In this document: positions 45,758-55,376 of the stretch, one piece after another | How positions within the stretch are numbered: position 1 is the stretch's first letter | How the letters are laid out: each line of letters starts with the position of its first letter | From: an uncultured bacterium | Lineage (GTDB): Bacteria; Cyanobacteriota; Vampirovibrionia; Gastranaerophilales; Gastranaerophilaceae | Length of the DNA: 64,000 bases | Direction of reading: 5' to 3' | Assembly: GCA_905215335.1 (NCBI GenBank) | Contig: CAJMPQ010000001.1 | Coordinates: 263,194-327,193, forward strand | Notes under the pieces: model-generated | What the model was told of the DNA's origin: nothing | Seen by the model: the letters and a program-made list of their open reading frames with translations, nothing else | Databases searched by the model: none | Made by a program: the position numbers and the translations under genes

Positions 45758-46411
45758 TTATTTTATTAATTGGCTTTCATTAACCTCAATAATTAAACTT
45801 TGCATTTTTTCTTGTAACTCATTATAACTTATTTTAAAATCTTTAGTTTGGCAATATTCTAAAAGGTTATGAATAATTTGTGCTCTAATTTTTTGTGTGG
45901 GAACTTTGTGTTTTAATTCTTCTCTCAATATTCCTAAAATCTCTACAACTTGACCAATATTTTCAGGTAAATCTTGTTCAATAGTATTTTTCACAAAAGC
46001 TGCTATATCAGGAGCTTTTCCACTTGTAGAACAACCTATTACCAAAGATTCCTTTTTTACAAGTGCAGGAAATAAAAATGTGCAATTTTCTATATCATCA
46101 ACAGAATTTATCGGAATATTTTGATTTTTGCAAATTTGAGCAACTTGTTGATTTGTAGAACTGTTATTAGTTGCAGAAATTACTAAAAAAACATTTTTAA
46201 TATCTTCAATTTCAAAATTTCTATTTTTTAGAATTAAATTAGAATTATCATTACTTAAACTTTGAATTTCAGAACAAATATCTGGAGCTATTACCGTAAT
46301 CTCAGCTTCAAATGGTAAAAGTTTTGTTACTTTTCGGTATGCAACTTTTCCACCGCCAATTACAATTATTTTTTTATCTTTTAAATCTACAAACATTGGG
46401 AAATATGCCAT
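45758..46411 (-). CDS. Precorrin-2 dehydrogenase/sirohydrochlorin ferrochelatase (Met8p/SirC-type)
   Basis: A 217-residue protein of the Met8p/CysG N-terminal family. It oxidises precorrin-2 to sirohydrochlorin with NAD+; Met8p-type members also insert iron, SirC-type do not. The Rossmann loop is VIGGGKVAYRK (about 17-27), and NSVDDIENCTFLFPA and GCSTSGKAPDIA are family blocks, with the Asp of VDD matching the catalytic Asp known in Met8p. Whether it also chelates iron cannot be told; no SirB-type ferrochelatase is in this window. Its ATG overlaps the hemA stop by one base (TAATG). Confidence 0.93.
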   Translation of the reverse strand: MAYFPMFVDLKDKKIIVIGGGKVAYRKVTKLLPFEAEITVIAPDICSEIQSLSNDNSNLILKNRNFEIEDIKNVFLVISATNNSSTNQQVAQICKNQNIPINSVDDIENCTFLFPALVKKESLVIGCSTSGKAPDIAAFVKNTIEQDLPENIGQVVEILGILREELKHKVPTQKIRAQIIHNLLEYCQTKDFKISYNELQEKMQSLIIEVNESQLIK

Positions 46412-47568
46412 TATCTAACTATACTCCCTTCTTCTTCTTTAATAACATTAACAACATTAGCGAAAGATTCTGCATCAAGTTTATCTTTTAAATAGTATAT
46501 GAATTTTTCTAACGAAAAATCTTTATATTTTTCACTTTCTATTTTGATTTTTTCAGAAGCATTGTGATATGTAATATTCTTATAAATTTTTTGTAATTCC
46601 TGCTCTAATATATCATAAGCATTTTCAATTGCTTCTTCTTTCTTTTGGTTGTTATTTTTTACTAAATTTTCAAAATAATCAATAGTTATAAGATTGCAAT
46701 TTTCTAATTTACCGATTTCTCTGTCTATATCGTAAGGTGATGCTAAATCAATAAAAAGCATTTCTTTATTAGGCAAAATATTTTTTATTGCATCATCATA
46801 GTTTATTGTATAATGCGGGCTTTTGGTAGCAGAAACAACTATATCAACTTCTTTTAAATATAAAAATCGGTTTAAATAATTAATAATTTCAACACCATCA
46901 TTACAATTCAAACAATTCCTGTGAGTTCTTTTTGTCGCATAAATCTTAGCATTGAAACTTTTGTTTAAAAGGTTATTGATAATTGCAGAACCTGTTTTTC
47001 CACTTCCGCCAATTATCATTATATTTGGATTAGAAATCTCTTTATTATGTACAAAACTTTTAATTTCATTACAAGCTAATGTAGCATAAGAGATAGCGGA
47101 TTTAGAAATCTCGGTTTGAGTCTTAATTTTTTTAGCACAAGATAATGCACTTAAAAATGATGTGTTTAACTCATATCCCGTTCTTTTTTTATGTAAAGCC
47201 TCAAGAAATGTTTGTTTAACTTGCGCTAATATCTCGTTTTCTCCAACAATCATCGAATCTAAGCCACAAGTAACTTTAAACAAATGTTCAATTGCACTTT
47301 TATCTTCATAATATCTTGCGTATTTTCTAATTTCACTTATAGTTAAGTTTGTTTTTTCTGATAATAAGTTTTCTAACACAGAGAAAATTTTCTTGCCAAA
47401 TTCTACATAAATTTCTGTACGATTACAAGTTGCCAAAATTATACATTTTATCTCATCTGAAAATGTATTTAAATCATTGATAAATTTTTCTTTTTCATCT
47501 TCTGTAAAAGCAAATTTATTTCTAATTTCTTCCGGAGCAGTTTTGAAACTTATACTAATACATTTCAA
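46411..47568 (-). CDS. hemA: Glutamyl-tRNA reductase
   Basis: A 385-residue HemA, which reduces Glu-tRNA(Glu) to glutamate-1-semialdehyde, the committed step of the C5 tetrapyrrole pathway. The catalytic Cys lies in ILATCNRTEIYVE (about residue 49), with MIVGENEILAQVKQTF and the NADPH loop IIGGSGKTGSA. The start is TTG: AAGGAG lies eight bases upstream, the family N-terminus (CISISFKTAPEEIR) begins here, and the TTG overlaps the TGA stop of the preceding reductase gene (TTGA), so translation is probably coupled. Confidence 0.96.
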   Translation of the reverse strand: MKCISISFKTAPEEIRNKFAFTEDEKEKFINDLNTFSDEIKCIILATCNRTEIYVEFGKKIFSVLENLLSEKTNLTISEIRKYARYYEDKSAIEHLFKVTCGLDSMIVGENEILAQVKQTFLEALHKKRTGYELNTSFLSALSCAKKIKTQTEISKSAISYATLACNEIKSFVHNKEISNPNIMIIGGSGKTGSAIINNLLNKSFNAKIYATKRTHRNCLNCNDGVEIINYLNRFLYLKEVDIVVSATKSPHYTINYDDAIKNILPNKEMLFIDLASPYDIDREIGKLENCNLITIDYFENLVKNNNQKKEEAIENAYDILEQELQKIYKNITYHNASEKIKIESEKYKDFSLEKFIYYLKDKLDAESFANVVNVIKEEEGSIVR

Positions 47569-49133
47569 ATGGCATACTCCTTCACAATCTCCATAAATTT
47601 ATCTTTGTTAGCGTTAATCCAGTTTTCAAAAGTTAAATTTTTACTTTGAACATCTTTTCCAATTGCTCTAAACATTTCAGGTATGCTATTTGCAGGAATT
47701 GTTCCAAGAACTTCTCCAAAATGTTCTTCTCCTTGAATTTCGCTTCCGTTAAAGAATAAATCAAAAGCATCAGTTAAAACTCCATCGACTTTCTTCTTAC
47801 CACCTTTAAATCCGATAGTTGCAGTTTGATGCGCTGCACAAGAAGATGGACAACCTGAAATACAAAGTCTTGGTAAAACTCCATCTGCAAAATTTTCTTC
47901 TTTATCCATTTGTATAATTTTTTGTAAAAGTCCGCTTGAATCAGATAGACCTTGTTGGCAAATTGTAGCACCAACACAACTTACTGATTCTTGTAATTCG
48001 GTATTTGCGTTGTCTGAACTGATAATATCAACAACTTTATTTGCTTCATCACCTGTTAAATTAACAATAAACATTTCTTCTTTTGTTGAAATTCTAATTC
48101 CTACACCTTCAAGAGTTGAAACTAAATTATACAAATCTTTTAAAGTTTTAATAGAAGGATTTCCAAGTGCCGGGTGATATTTTACAGCGTATAAACCTTC
48201 TTGTTTTTGTTCAATTATGTTTCTTGAAGCTTTAGCTATAGAATTATCAGATTTTTTGGTGTTTTCTGAAATTTTAATATCTAAAGTTAAATCTTCAGAA
48301 TTTTTTATTTCAGAAAGAATTCTATTAAATTCTTCCAGATATTTTTCTTCCCCTATAGTTTTTGGAATATATCTGGTTCTAGCTTTAGCTCTAGTTTCAT
48401 AATTGCCATATTTCATAAATACTTGAACCATTGTCATGATGTAATATAAGATATCATTTGGCTCAATATCTACTGCTGTTTTAATACCAAATTCAGGATT
48501 AACTCCTAAACCTCCAGCTGTGTATAAATCAAATTTTCCGTTTGATTTTGCAACAAATCCCATATCTCTATATGTTGCGTGAACAATATTTTTTTGAGAA
48601 TTTGAAAATCCAACTTTCAATTTTCTTGGTAATTTTATTTTATCGATTAAATCTATTAAAAATTCAGAAGCTGCTTTAGCATAAGGACTAACGTCAAAAT
48701 ATTCATTTTTATCAACACCAGATAATGGAGAACATAATACGTTTCTAGGATTATCTCCTCCACCCCCAAGTGTAATAATACCAGTGTCAAAAGCTTCTAG
48801 CATTAATTGAGGTATAACTTCAGGTTTTAAATTATGAAATTGTACTGATTGGTTAGTTGTAAAATGAACTTTTTCAATATTATATTTTTCAATGCTGTCT
48901 ATTATAAATTGAAAATTATTCATTTCCAAAATACCGGCAGGTATTCTCAATCTAAGCATACCTGTTTTATGATTACGTTCAGAATATGTTCCAAATCCAC
49001 CGGATATTGATTTATATTCAGGAATAGTAAGTTCTCCATTGTAAAATTTTTCACAAGTTGCAGCAAAATTTTGGATTTTTTCTCTTACATCTTGTCTGTC
49101 AGTGAATTTTTCAGTTTTCATCATAGTAATCAT
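47565..49133 (-). CDS. Ferredoxin-type nitrite/sulfite reductase (siroheme)
   Basis: A 522-residue siroheme and [4Fe-4S] reductase of the NirA/CysI family, which performs six-electron reduction of nitrite or sulfite. Cluster cysteines are in CVGATICQQG and CISGCPSSCAAHQ, the usual pair of motifs near the siroheme. GGFGTYSERNHKTG and the GGGGDNPRN and ARTRYIPKTIG blocks are also family-like. Which substrate it takes cannot be set by eye; next to asrABC, sulfite is favoured. It leads the siroheme operon, and its stop overlaps the hemA start. GGAG precedes the ATG by seven or eight bases. Confidence 0.9.
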   Translation of the reverse strand: MITMMKTEKFTDRQDVREKIQNFAATCEKFYNGELTIPEYKSISGGFGTYSERNHKTGMLRLRIPAGILEMNNFQFIIDSIEKYNIEKVHFTTNQSVQFHNLKPEVIPQLMLEAFDTGIITLGGGGDNPRNVLCSPLSGVDKNEYFDVSPYAKAASEFLIDLIDKIKLPRKLKVGFSNSQKNIVHATYRDMGFVAKSNGKFDLYTAGGLGVNPEFGIKTAVDIEPNDILYYIMTMVQVFMKYGNYETRAKARTRYIPKTIGEEKYLEEFNRILSEIKNSEDLTLDIKISENTKKSDNSIAKASRNIIEQKQEGLYAVKYHPALGNPSIKTLKDLYNLVSTLEGVGIRISTKEEMFIVNLTGDEANKVVDIISSDNANTELQESVSCVGATICQQGLSDSSGLLQKIIQMDKEENFADGVLPRLCISGCPSSCAAHQTATIGFKGGKKKVDGVLTDAFDLFFNGSEIQGEEHFGEVLGTIPANSIPEMFRAIGKDVQSKNLTFENWINANKDKFMEIVKEYAI

Positions 49134-49302
49134 TTGTTTTCTCCATTTTTGTTTATTATTACATTTTAACCCAAAATTACGATTTATATATTAAATATTT
49201 CTAAAGATTTATAATTAAGAATTTTTTAAAGAAATACTTTGACAAATTCTATAATAGAGATTACACTTATATAATAATTTTATTTTTAATATGGAGTTTA
49301 GT

Positions 49303-50340
49303 ATGGGTTATAAATTCAATTTTGCAGAAGCTGATAATATATTTGGTAATATTTTTGATAAGTATGATGTTTATGCACCAAAAAGATTTCCAAAGCAAGG
49401 AAGATATTCTAATACAGATATAATCAGATATGCAAAAATTAAAACCTTAAGTGAAATTGAATTTAAGCAAAAATCAGATTATTCAGCCAAAGAAGTTTTA
49501 ACACCTATAAATGAAACGTTGTTTTACTTTACGGAAAATGAATTTAAGGAAAGCTCAGCTCCTCAAAAACCAATTTTATTATTTGCAAGACCTTGTGATA
49601 TTAATGCAATTCAAATTCAATCAAAAATTTATGAAGAAAACGGAGATTTCCAAGATATTTATTTCTCCCGTATAAATAAAAATTTGAAGTTTGTATTAAT
49701 GGATTGTAATGATGGAGATGATACTTGTTTTTGTGTAAGTATGAATTCAAATTCAACAGAAAATTGGTCAATTGCATTTAAACAGACAGAAAATGAATAT
49801 TTATTAGAAGTTAAAGATTCTGATTTTATACAATATTTTCAAAATTGTGAACAGACAGATTTTACACCTCAATTCGTTCAAAAAAATTCTATAACTGTAC
49901 AAATTCCTGAAATTCCAAATAAGGAAGTTTTGAACAAATTAAAAGAACACAGTTTTTGGTCAGAATATGATAAAAGATGTATTTCTTGTGGCAGTTGTAC
50001 AATTTCTTGTCCAACTTGTACCTGTTTTACAACAAGAGACATAATCTATAATGAAAATAAAAATGTTGGTGAAAGAAAAAGAACTTTTGCATCTTGTCAG
50101 ATAGAAGGATTTGACAAAATGGCAGGACAAAAAGAAATCCGCAATAAAGCTTCAGAACGAATGCGTTATAAAGTTTTGCACAAATTTCATGACTATAAAG
50201 AAAGATTTCATACTCAGCATATGTGCGTAGGTTGTGGAAGATGTATGGATCGTTGTCCGGAAGCTATTTCAATTGTTTCAACCTTAGAAAAAATGAATAT
50301 AGCACTAAATGAAATTATGAACACAAATATTCAGGAGTAA
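49303..50340 (+). CDS. asrA: Anaerobic sulfite reductase subunit A
   Basis: A 345-residue iron-sulfur subunit of AsrABC, the NADH-linked siroheme sulfite reductase of Salmonella and clostridia. The C-terminus has two [4Fe-4S] motifs, CISCGSCTISCP followed by TCTCF, and CVGCGRCMDRCPEA. The ORF opens at 49291, but GGAG at 49293-49297 suits the ATG at 49303 better. It is first of the asrABC operon, with overlapping spacing of three bases to asrB, and diverges from the siroheme operon. Confidence 0.95.
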   Translation: MGYKFNFAEADNIFGNIFDKYDVYAPKRFPKQGRYSNTDIIRYAKIKTLSEIEFKQKSDYSAKEVLTPINETLFYFTENEFKESSAPQKPILLFARPCDINAIQIQSKIYEENGDFQDIYFSRINKNLKFVLMDCNDGDDTCFCVSMNSNSTENWSIAFKQTENEYLLEVKDSDFIQYFQNCEQTDFTPQFVQKNSITVQIPEIPNKEVLNKLKEHSFWSEYDKRCISCGSCTISCPTCTCFTTRDIIYNENKNVGERKRTFASCQIEGFDKMAGQKEIRNKASERMRYKVLHKFHDYKERFHTQHMCVGCGRCMDRCPEAISIVSTLEKMNIALNEIMNTNIQE

Positions 50341-50343
50341 TTT

Positions 50344-51147
50344 ATGACACAGCAAACAAAAAATCCTATGGTCCCAACTGCCTGTAAGATTTTATCAGTA
50401 ATTCAAGAAACAGATATAGAATGGACATTCCGAGTAGAAAGCAGTTTCCAAGCAAATCATGGTCAGTTTATGCAACTGTCAATCCCTAAAATTGGAGAAG
50501 CTCCAATATCTATTTCCGAAATTGGAAAAGATTATATGGATTTTACATTGAGAGCTGTGGGAAAAGTTACAAATGAAATTTTTGAAAAACAAGTTGGTGA
50601 TTTTTTATTTTTAAGAGGACCATACGGTAATGGTTGGCCTGTTGAAAAATTGAAAAATAAACATCTTGTTTTTATTACAGGCGGAACCGGTCTTGCTCCT
50701 GTAAGATCTTTGTTAAACCAATTTTATAATGATATGAATTCAGTAAAATCGATTACTTTAATTTCAGGGTTTAAAAACAAAGAAAGTATTTTATTTAAGG
50801 ATGAACTCCACAAATGGAAAGATAAATTTAGAACCTTTTATACATTAGATAATGATAATATCGAAGGTTGGAATAGCGGGTTGGTTACAAATTTTGTTAA
50901 AGAAGTTGATTTTAATTCCTTTAATAATGATTATGCGGTTATAGTTGTCGGCCCACCTATTATGATGAAGTTTACAGGGTTAGAACTTAAAAAGAATAAT
51001 GTTCCTGATGAAAATATTTGGATGAGTTTTGAAAGAAAAATGTCATGTGCTGTTGGAAAATGCGGGCATTGTAGAATTGATGAAACATATATTTGTTTGG
51101 ATGGACCAGTTTTCCCATATTCAGTTGCAAAGAATTTAGTTGATTAA
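50344..51147 (+). CDS. asrB: Anaerobic sulfite reductase subunit B
   Basis: A 267-residue FAD/NADH subunit, the electron entry of AsrABC. It resembles the electron-transfer subunit of dihydroorotate dehydrogenase: an FAD domain (QFMQLSIPKIGEAPISIS, about 45-62), an NAD loop ITGGTGLAPVRSLL (about 112-125) and a C-terminal iron-sulfur motif MSCAVGKCGHCRID then C. A GGAG site precedes the ATG. It sits three bases after asrA and 21 before asrC. Confidence 0.95.
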   Translation: MTQQTKNPMVPTACKILSVIQETDIEWTFRVESSFQANHGQFMQLSIPKIGEAPISISEIGKDYMDFTLRAVGKVTNEIFEKQVGDFLFLRGPYGNGWPVEKLKNKHLVFITGGTGLAPVRSLLNQFYNDMNSVKSITLISGFKNKESILFKDELHKWKDKFRTFYTLDNDNIEGWNSGLVTNFVKEVDFNSFNNDYAVIVVGPPIMMKFTGLELKKNNVPDENIWMSFERKMSCAVGKCGHCRIDETYICLDGPVFPYSVAKNLVD

Positions 51148-51168
51148 TACACAAGGATTTTTGGATTT

Positions 51169-52218
51169 ATGAATAAAGATATTGATATAAAAAAATTAAG
51201 AATAAATTGTTATCGACAATCAAAAGAAGCTGGAAAATTCATGTTACAAATGAGAGTTCCTGGTGGTTTTATTGATTCAAAATACTTAAGTATAATTCAA
51301 CATATTGCTCAAACTTATGGCGATGGAAATTTTCATTTTGGAACAAGGCAAACTTTTGATATAACAGGCATTCCTTATGAAAATATTTCTGAAGTAAATA
51401 AATATCTTGAAACATACATTAAAGAAGTAGAAACAGAGCTTTGTGATGTTAATATGAATACTATCGCAGGAGAAGAAGCTCATTGGGATGAACAAAGCGG
51501 ATACCCAACAATTGGAGCAAGAAATATTACTGCTTGTATTGGTAATTACCATTGTATTTGTGGGAATATTAATACTTTTGAACTTGCAAGAAAGATTGAA
51601 TCAATAATTTTCCCAAGCCATTATCATATAAAAATCAATATATCAGGTTGTCCAAATGATTGTAATAAAGCTCATATGTGTGATTTTGGGATAATTGGTG
51701 TTGCTAGAATGGAATACCATCCGGAACGTTGCATTACTTGTGGAGCTTGCGTAAAGGCTTGCGAAAAAGGTGCAACAAGAGTTTTAAGCTTAAATGAAAA
51801 CCTTGGGAGAGTAGAAAAAGATGCTTGTTGCTGTGTAGGATGCGGAGAATGCGTAAGAGCATGCCCAACAAGTGCTTGGACCAGAAGAGAAACACCTTTT
51901 TATAGAGTAATTATTGGTGGTAGAACAGGTAGACAAACTCCTCGAGCAGGTAAAATGTTTTTAAATTGGGCAACAGAAGATGTTATTTTAAATGTTTTGA
52001 AAAATTGGCAAAAATTTTCAGCTTATGTTATGGATAACAAACCTGAATATCTGCACGGGGGTCATTTGATTGATAGAGCAGGTTATAAAAAATTCAAAGA
52101 AATAATGTTAGATGGTGTTGAATTAAATCCTGAATGTTTGGTTGCCGAAAATATTTTCTGGAATGAAACTGAATATCGTTCAAACTTTAATGTTAAACCA
52201 TTAAATACTCATAAATAA
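51169..52218 (+). CDS. asrC: Anaerobic sulfite reductase subunit C (siroheme subunit)
   Basis: A 349-residue catalytic subunit that holds siroheme and a coupled [4Fe-4S]. The N-terminal half has the sulfite/nitrite reductase half-domain (GNFHFGTRQTFDITGI); the motifs CIGNYHCICGN and ISGCPNDCNKAHMCDFG bind the coupled cluster, and the C-terminal part has ferredoxin motifs CITCGACVKACEKG and CCCVGCGECVRACP. It needs the siroheme made by the divergent operon. Sulfite is reduced to sulfide, giving a reductive sink for NADH or a sulfur source in an anaerobic gut. Confidence 0.96.
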   Translation: MNKDIDIKKLRINCYRQSKEAGKFMLQMRVPGGFIDSKYLSIIQHIAQTYGDGNFHFGTRQTFDITGIPYENISEVNKYLETYIKEVETELCDVNMNTIAGEEAHWDEQSGYPTIGARNITACIGNYHCICGNINTFELARKIESIIFPSHYHIKINISGCPNDCNKAHMCDFGIIGVARMEYHPERCITCGACVKACEKGATRVLSLNENLGRVEKDACCCVGCGECVRACPTSAWTRRETPFYRVIIGGRTGRQTPRAGKMFLNWATEDVILNVLKNWQKFSAYVMDNKPEYLHGGHLIDRAGYKKFKEIMLDGVELNPECLVAENIFWNETEYRSNFNVKPLNTHK

Positions 52219-52250
52219 AAATTCTTACAAATGATATACCATATTAAAAG

Positions 52251-52286
52251 AATAGAATTTTGAGAATAAATATCAAAATTCTATTC
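52251..52286. terminator. Terminator after asrC and before the acyltransferase gene
   Basis: AATAGAATTTTGA pairs with TCAAAATTCTATT across about nine bases. It lies between convergent genes and can act for both. Confidence 0.7.
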
Positions 52287-52317
52287 TTCGTATTACAAGT
52301 TTAATTATATATTTATT

Positions 52318-53415
52318 CTAACAATCTTTTTTAGGAAACAATTTCTGTTTTAAATATTTAGCACAAGGTTGTTCAATAAAATGATATGTAATAATACCAA
52401 GAAGAAATATACTTAAAAATGCATAAAACACATGCAAATAAGGATGTAAATGTATAAATTGAATATTATTTTTCCATACTGTGCCCATTAAAATTTTTAT
52501 AATAATTTTATGTGTCATATAAAAAGAATACGTATAAACACCTAACTTACTCCATATATCTTTATTCAAAAACTGAGATATAAAACCTTTATTAATTAAA
52601 AATAATAAACTACATATAACAAAAGCTACAATGAACATCATATCTTCTTGTTCTTTTGCATATCTAAAGAAGAAATTATTTATAATGAAAAATACACACA
52701 TTCCTTCAATAATGGTAATTCCTATTTTCTCCTTTAATGTAGGAATAAAATTTTTAATTTTTTCTAAATTATTTTTATACCAATCGCCAATAAAATACCC
52801 TAAAAATATGCCTCCAATACCTCTCAACGTTCCCACTTTTAAAAACGTATAGAAATATTGACTTGGAGAATTGATTTTACCACCTTTTGCTTGTATTAAA
52901 ATGCTATAACAACAAAAAATTGCAAATGCCATTATAAGCTTTATATATTTTTTATCAAAATTTTTGAAAGAATAAAACAAAAATAACAAAATCCAAAACA
53001 TAGTTGAGGCATACCAAAATACATCAATCGCTACTCCATTATAATTAAGTCCTATGCCTCCTAACATTAATAAATTAAGAATATTACTATATAAATTAAA
53101 ATTTACAATACCAAAAAGTGACACTATAAATAATAAACCAGTTCCCCAATATAACACAGGTAATAATCTAATACATTTTTTCTTTATAAAATCAGAATAT
53201 GATTTTTGAGTATTTAAGGTAATTGCAAAAAATATTCCGGAAAGCATAAAAAATAAATCTACAGCTTTTTGACCATTAGAAGTCATATTTCGTAAATGAG
53301 TGTAAATACTTATATCAGAAATATATTTTACTAAAAAGCCATAAAAATGTAATATTATAATAGCTAAACATCCAATTACCCTTAAAAATTCTATATTCTT
53401 GATTTTATTTTGCAT
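52318..53415 (-). CDS. Acyltransferase 3 family membrane protein
   Basis: A 365-residue polytopic protein of the acyltransferase-3 (OafA/NodX/YrhL) family, which O-acetylates or otherwise acylates surface sugars in the inner membrane. It opens KNIEFLRVIGCLAIIILHFYGFL, with the conserved Arg and His in the first helix, and has FFMLSGIFFAITL (about 55-67) and then eight or so further membrane segments. It is the last gene of the polysaccharide operon, eight bases after the HAD gene, with AAGG before the ATG. Acyl donor and target sugar are not evident. Confidence 0.9.
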   Translation of the reverse strand: MQNKIKNIEFLRVIGCLAIIILHFYGFLVKYISDISIYTHLRNMTSNGQKAVDLFFMLSGIFFAITLNTQKSYSDFIKKKCIRLLPVLYWGTGLLFIVSLFGIVNFNLYSNILNLLMLGGIGLNYNGVAIDVFWYASTMFWILLFLFYSFKNFDKKYIKLIMAFAIFCCYSILIQAKGGKINSPSQYFYTFLKVGTLRGIGGIFLGYFIGDWYKNNLEKIKNFIPTLKEKIGITIIEGMCVFFIINNFFFRYAKEQEDMMFIVAFVICSLLFLINKGFISQFLNKDIWSKLGVYTYSFYMTHKIIIKILMGTVWKNNIQFIHLHPYLHVFYAFLSIFLLGIITYHFIEQPCAKYLKQKLFPKKDC

Positions 53416-53423
53416 AGTTAACC

Positions 53424-55373
53424 TTATTTTCCTCCCTTTTTAGAATCAATATTTTGCTTCCAAGATATTAGTTGTTGAACCAAGCTAGATGAACGGAGCT
53501 TTGAATACATAATATTTTCAGTTTCAATCTTATTAAATAATATAAATCTTAAAGCATCTTTAATCGTAATTATAGGAGCCCATTCATCACTAAAAACATT
53601 CGATTGAAATCGTCGGGAAATTCCACTTATTAGTTTTGCCGTATCCTCATCTACAGAAGTTGTAACAAATTTAATATAATAATCCATTACAGATTGATTT
53701 TCTTCACAAAAATATTTGAAATCATTAGAACAAACTAGATATGTAAATTCTTTTGTGAATTCAATTATTCCTTGTACATATTTATCATATTCCCACTCAG
53801 TAAATACTTGTTCATCTATTTTTTCTAATATTGGCTGCCATAAATCATCTTTTTGTTGATAACCGAGGGTTTGTCCATGCGGAGCTCTGACAAAAGACTC
53901 CAATATATAACCATACCCGCCTTTTTTCAACGCATAAAAATAACAAAAATCCATAAATTCCGAATTATGGCAAAATGGTGTTGATGCTAAATAAAACGAA
54001 ACAGGCTTTTCTTTCACAAAATCTTTAATAATATTTCCCATACTACTGTTTGTAAGACCTGAACCATCGATATCGACAAATCCAAATTTTTTATCCCAAT
54101 ATTCACCTATTTCTTGTTTCAAATAGTTTAACGCATTATTTCTATTTTCCTTATTTTTCTCTGAAATTAAATTCATAAAAGAATTATCTTTATTAAACAA
54201 CGAAAATATTTCTTTTTTTTGTTCGGCATTAAAACATTTATACTTTCTAAACTTTATCGGTAATAGCGACAAAATTTCGTCTTCAGACAACCCACTTGCT
54301 ATAGAAACTTCAGAAACATTATTTCCAATACAGGATTGAATAAAAGTTTGCTTATGACTATCATCAAAATTTTCTATTCCTGAATTTTTCCATGCTTTTC
54401 TTGAACCATAAATATAACTTGTAGAAATATCTAAATTCTTAATTTTAATAATTTCATCTGCCATTAATTTTGGGATATAACCATCCCTAGCAATAAAAAA
54501 TAAATGCTTAATCCCTCTTTTTACAGACTGATTTAAAACCCAAGAAATATATGGATATAATATTCCTGCAGCCAATGATGCTCCTAATTGTCCTTTTTTA
54601 TTTGTCGGAAATTTATTCAATCGAACATTTTTTGCACATCCAATTGTTAATTGGACATAAGGATTTTTATTTTCTATTTTTAACAATCGCTTTTCATACG
54701 TTTTTAAATCAACATATTTATATAAAACCGCATTTATACCTAATGCTTTGGCTGGTTTTATATCTACTTTTGAATTGTCACCAACATGCTGCCATTGATT
54801 ATACTCTATATTTTCTTTTTCTTTTACATATTTAAAAGCTTCGCCAGAAGATTTCATACAACCAGTTTCTGAAGATAAATATAATTTTATATTATCAAAT
54901 ATTGGATCAATCTTTTGTAGCATTCTATTTACAACATTTATAGGTAAATACATATCAGAAATAAGAATAACTTTTTTACCTGAATTATATAATTCTTTTA
55001 CTTTTTCAATGTTTGCTGTAATAGGAACACAATTAGATATCTCAATGTCAATTTCTAATTGTTTTAACAATTCAGTTTGACTTTCCGTAAGTAAAAAAGT
55101 TTCTTGAATATGTCTATAAACAGCATCAAAAGAAACTTCACCTAAATCTTTTTGTGTATGTTTTAATCTTCTTTGATAATATATAGCATTTGTTCTATAG
55201 TTAACAAAATTAGCTTTTAAATCCTTAGGAAAATCTTTAAATTTTTCATCATTGTTAATTACCCTTTGCATTAATACAAAAATGCCAACAGGTTTAGCAA
55301 CTTTACGAGTAATAAGGGTATCAAATACGTCAAACGAGTATAACTTTATATCAGTATCCTTATGTTGTACCAT
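53424..55373 (-). CDS. HAD-superfamily protein of polysaccharide loci
   Basis: A 649-residue protein. The N-terminal domain has HAD motif I SFDVFDTLITRK (D15 and D18), and a later HVGDNSKVDIKPAKALG block gives the metal-binding Asp of motif IV. The C-terminal half (about 300-640) is not a familiar domain; it includes FFIARDGYIPKLMADEI and RAPHGQTLGYQ. Large HAD proteins with this start occur in capsule and glycan gene clusters, but their substrate is not defined. A phosphatase or phosphotransferase step on the glycan is the natural inference. Four bases separate it from the TagF-like gene. Confidence 0.75.
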   Translation of the reverse strand: MVQHKDTDIKLYSFDVFDTLITRKVAKPVGIFVLMQRVINNDEKFKDFPKDLKANFVNYRTNAIYYQRRLKHTQKDLGEVSFDAVYRHIQETFLLTESQTELLKQLEIDIEISNCVPITANIEKVKELYNSGKKVILISDMYLPINVVNRMLQKIDPIFDNIKLYLSSETGCMKSSGEAFKYVKEKENIEYNQWQHVGDNSKVDIKPAKALGINAVLYKYVDLKTYEKRLLKIENKNPYVQLTIGCAKNVRLNKFPTNKKGQLGASLAAGILYPYISWVLNQSVKRGIKHLFFIARDGYIPKLMADEIIKIKNLDISTSYIYGSRKAWKNSGIENFDDSHKQTFIQSCIGNNVSEVSIASGLSEDEILSLLPIKFRKYKCFNAEQKKEIFSLFNKDNSFMNLISEKNKENRNNALNYLKQEIGEYWDKKFGFVDIDGSGLTNSSMGNIIKDFVKEKPVSFYLASTPFCHNSEFMDFCYFYALKKGGYGYILESFVRAPHGQTLGYQQKDDLWQPILEKIDEQVFTEWEYDKYVQGIIEFTKEFTYLVCSNDFKYFCEENQSVMDYYIKFVTTSVDEDTAKLISGISRRFQSNVFSDEWAPIITIKDALRFILFNKIETENIMYSKLRSSSLVQQLISWKQNIDSKKGGK

Positions 55374-55376
55374 AAA

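Noticed and set aside
41116..49133. Heme (protoheme) biosynthesis operon
   Set aside because: The genes stop at uroporphyrinogen III and branch to precorrin-2; no decarboxylase, oxidase or protoporphyrin ferrochelatase is in the operon.
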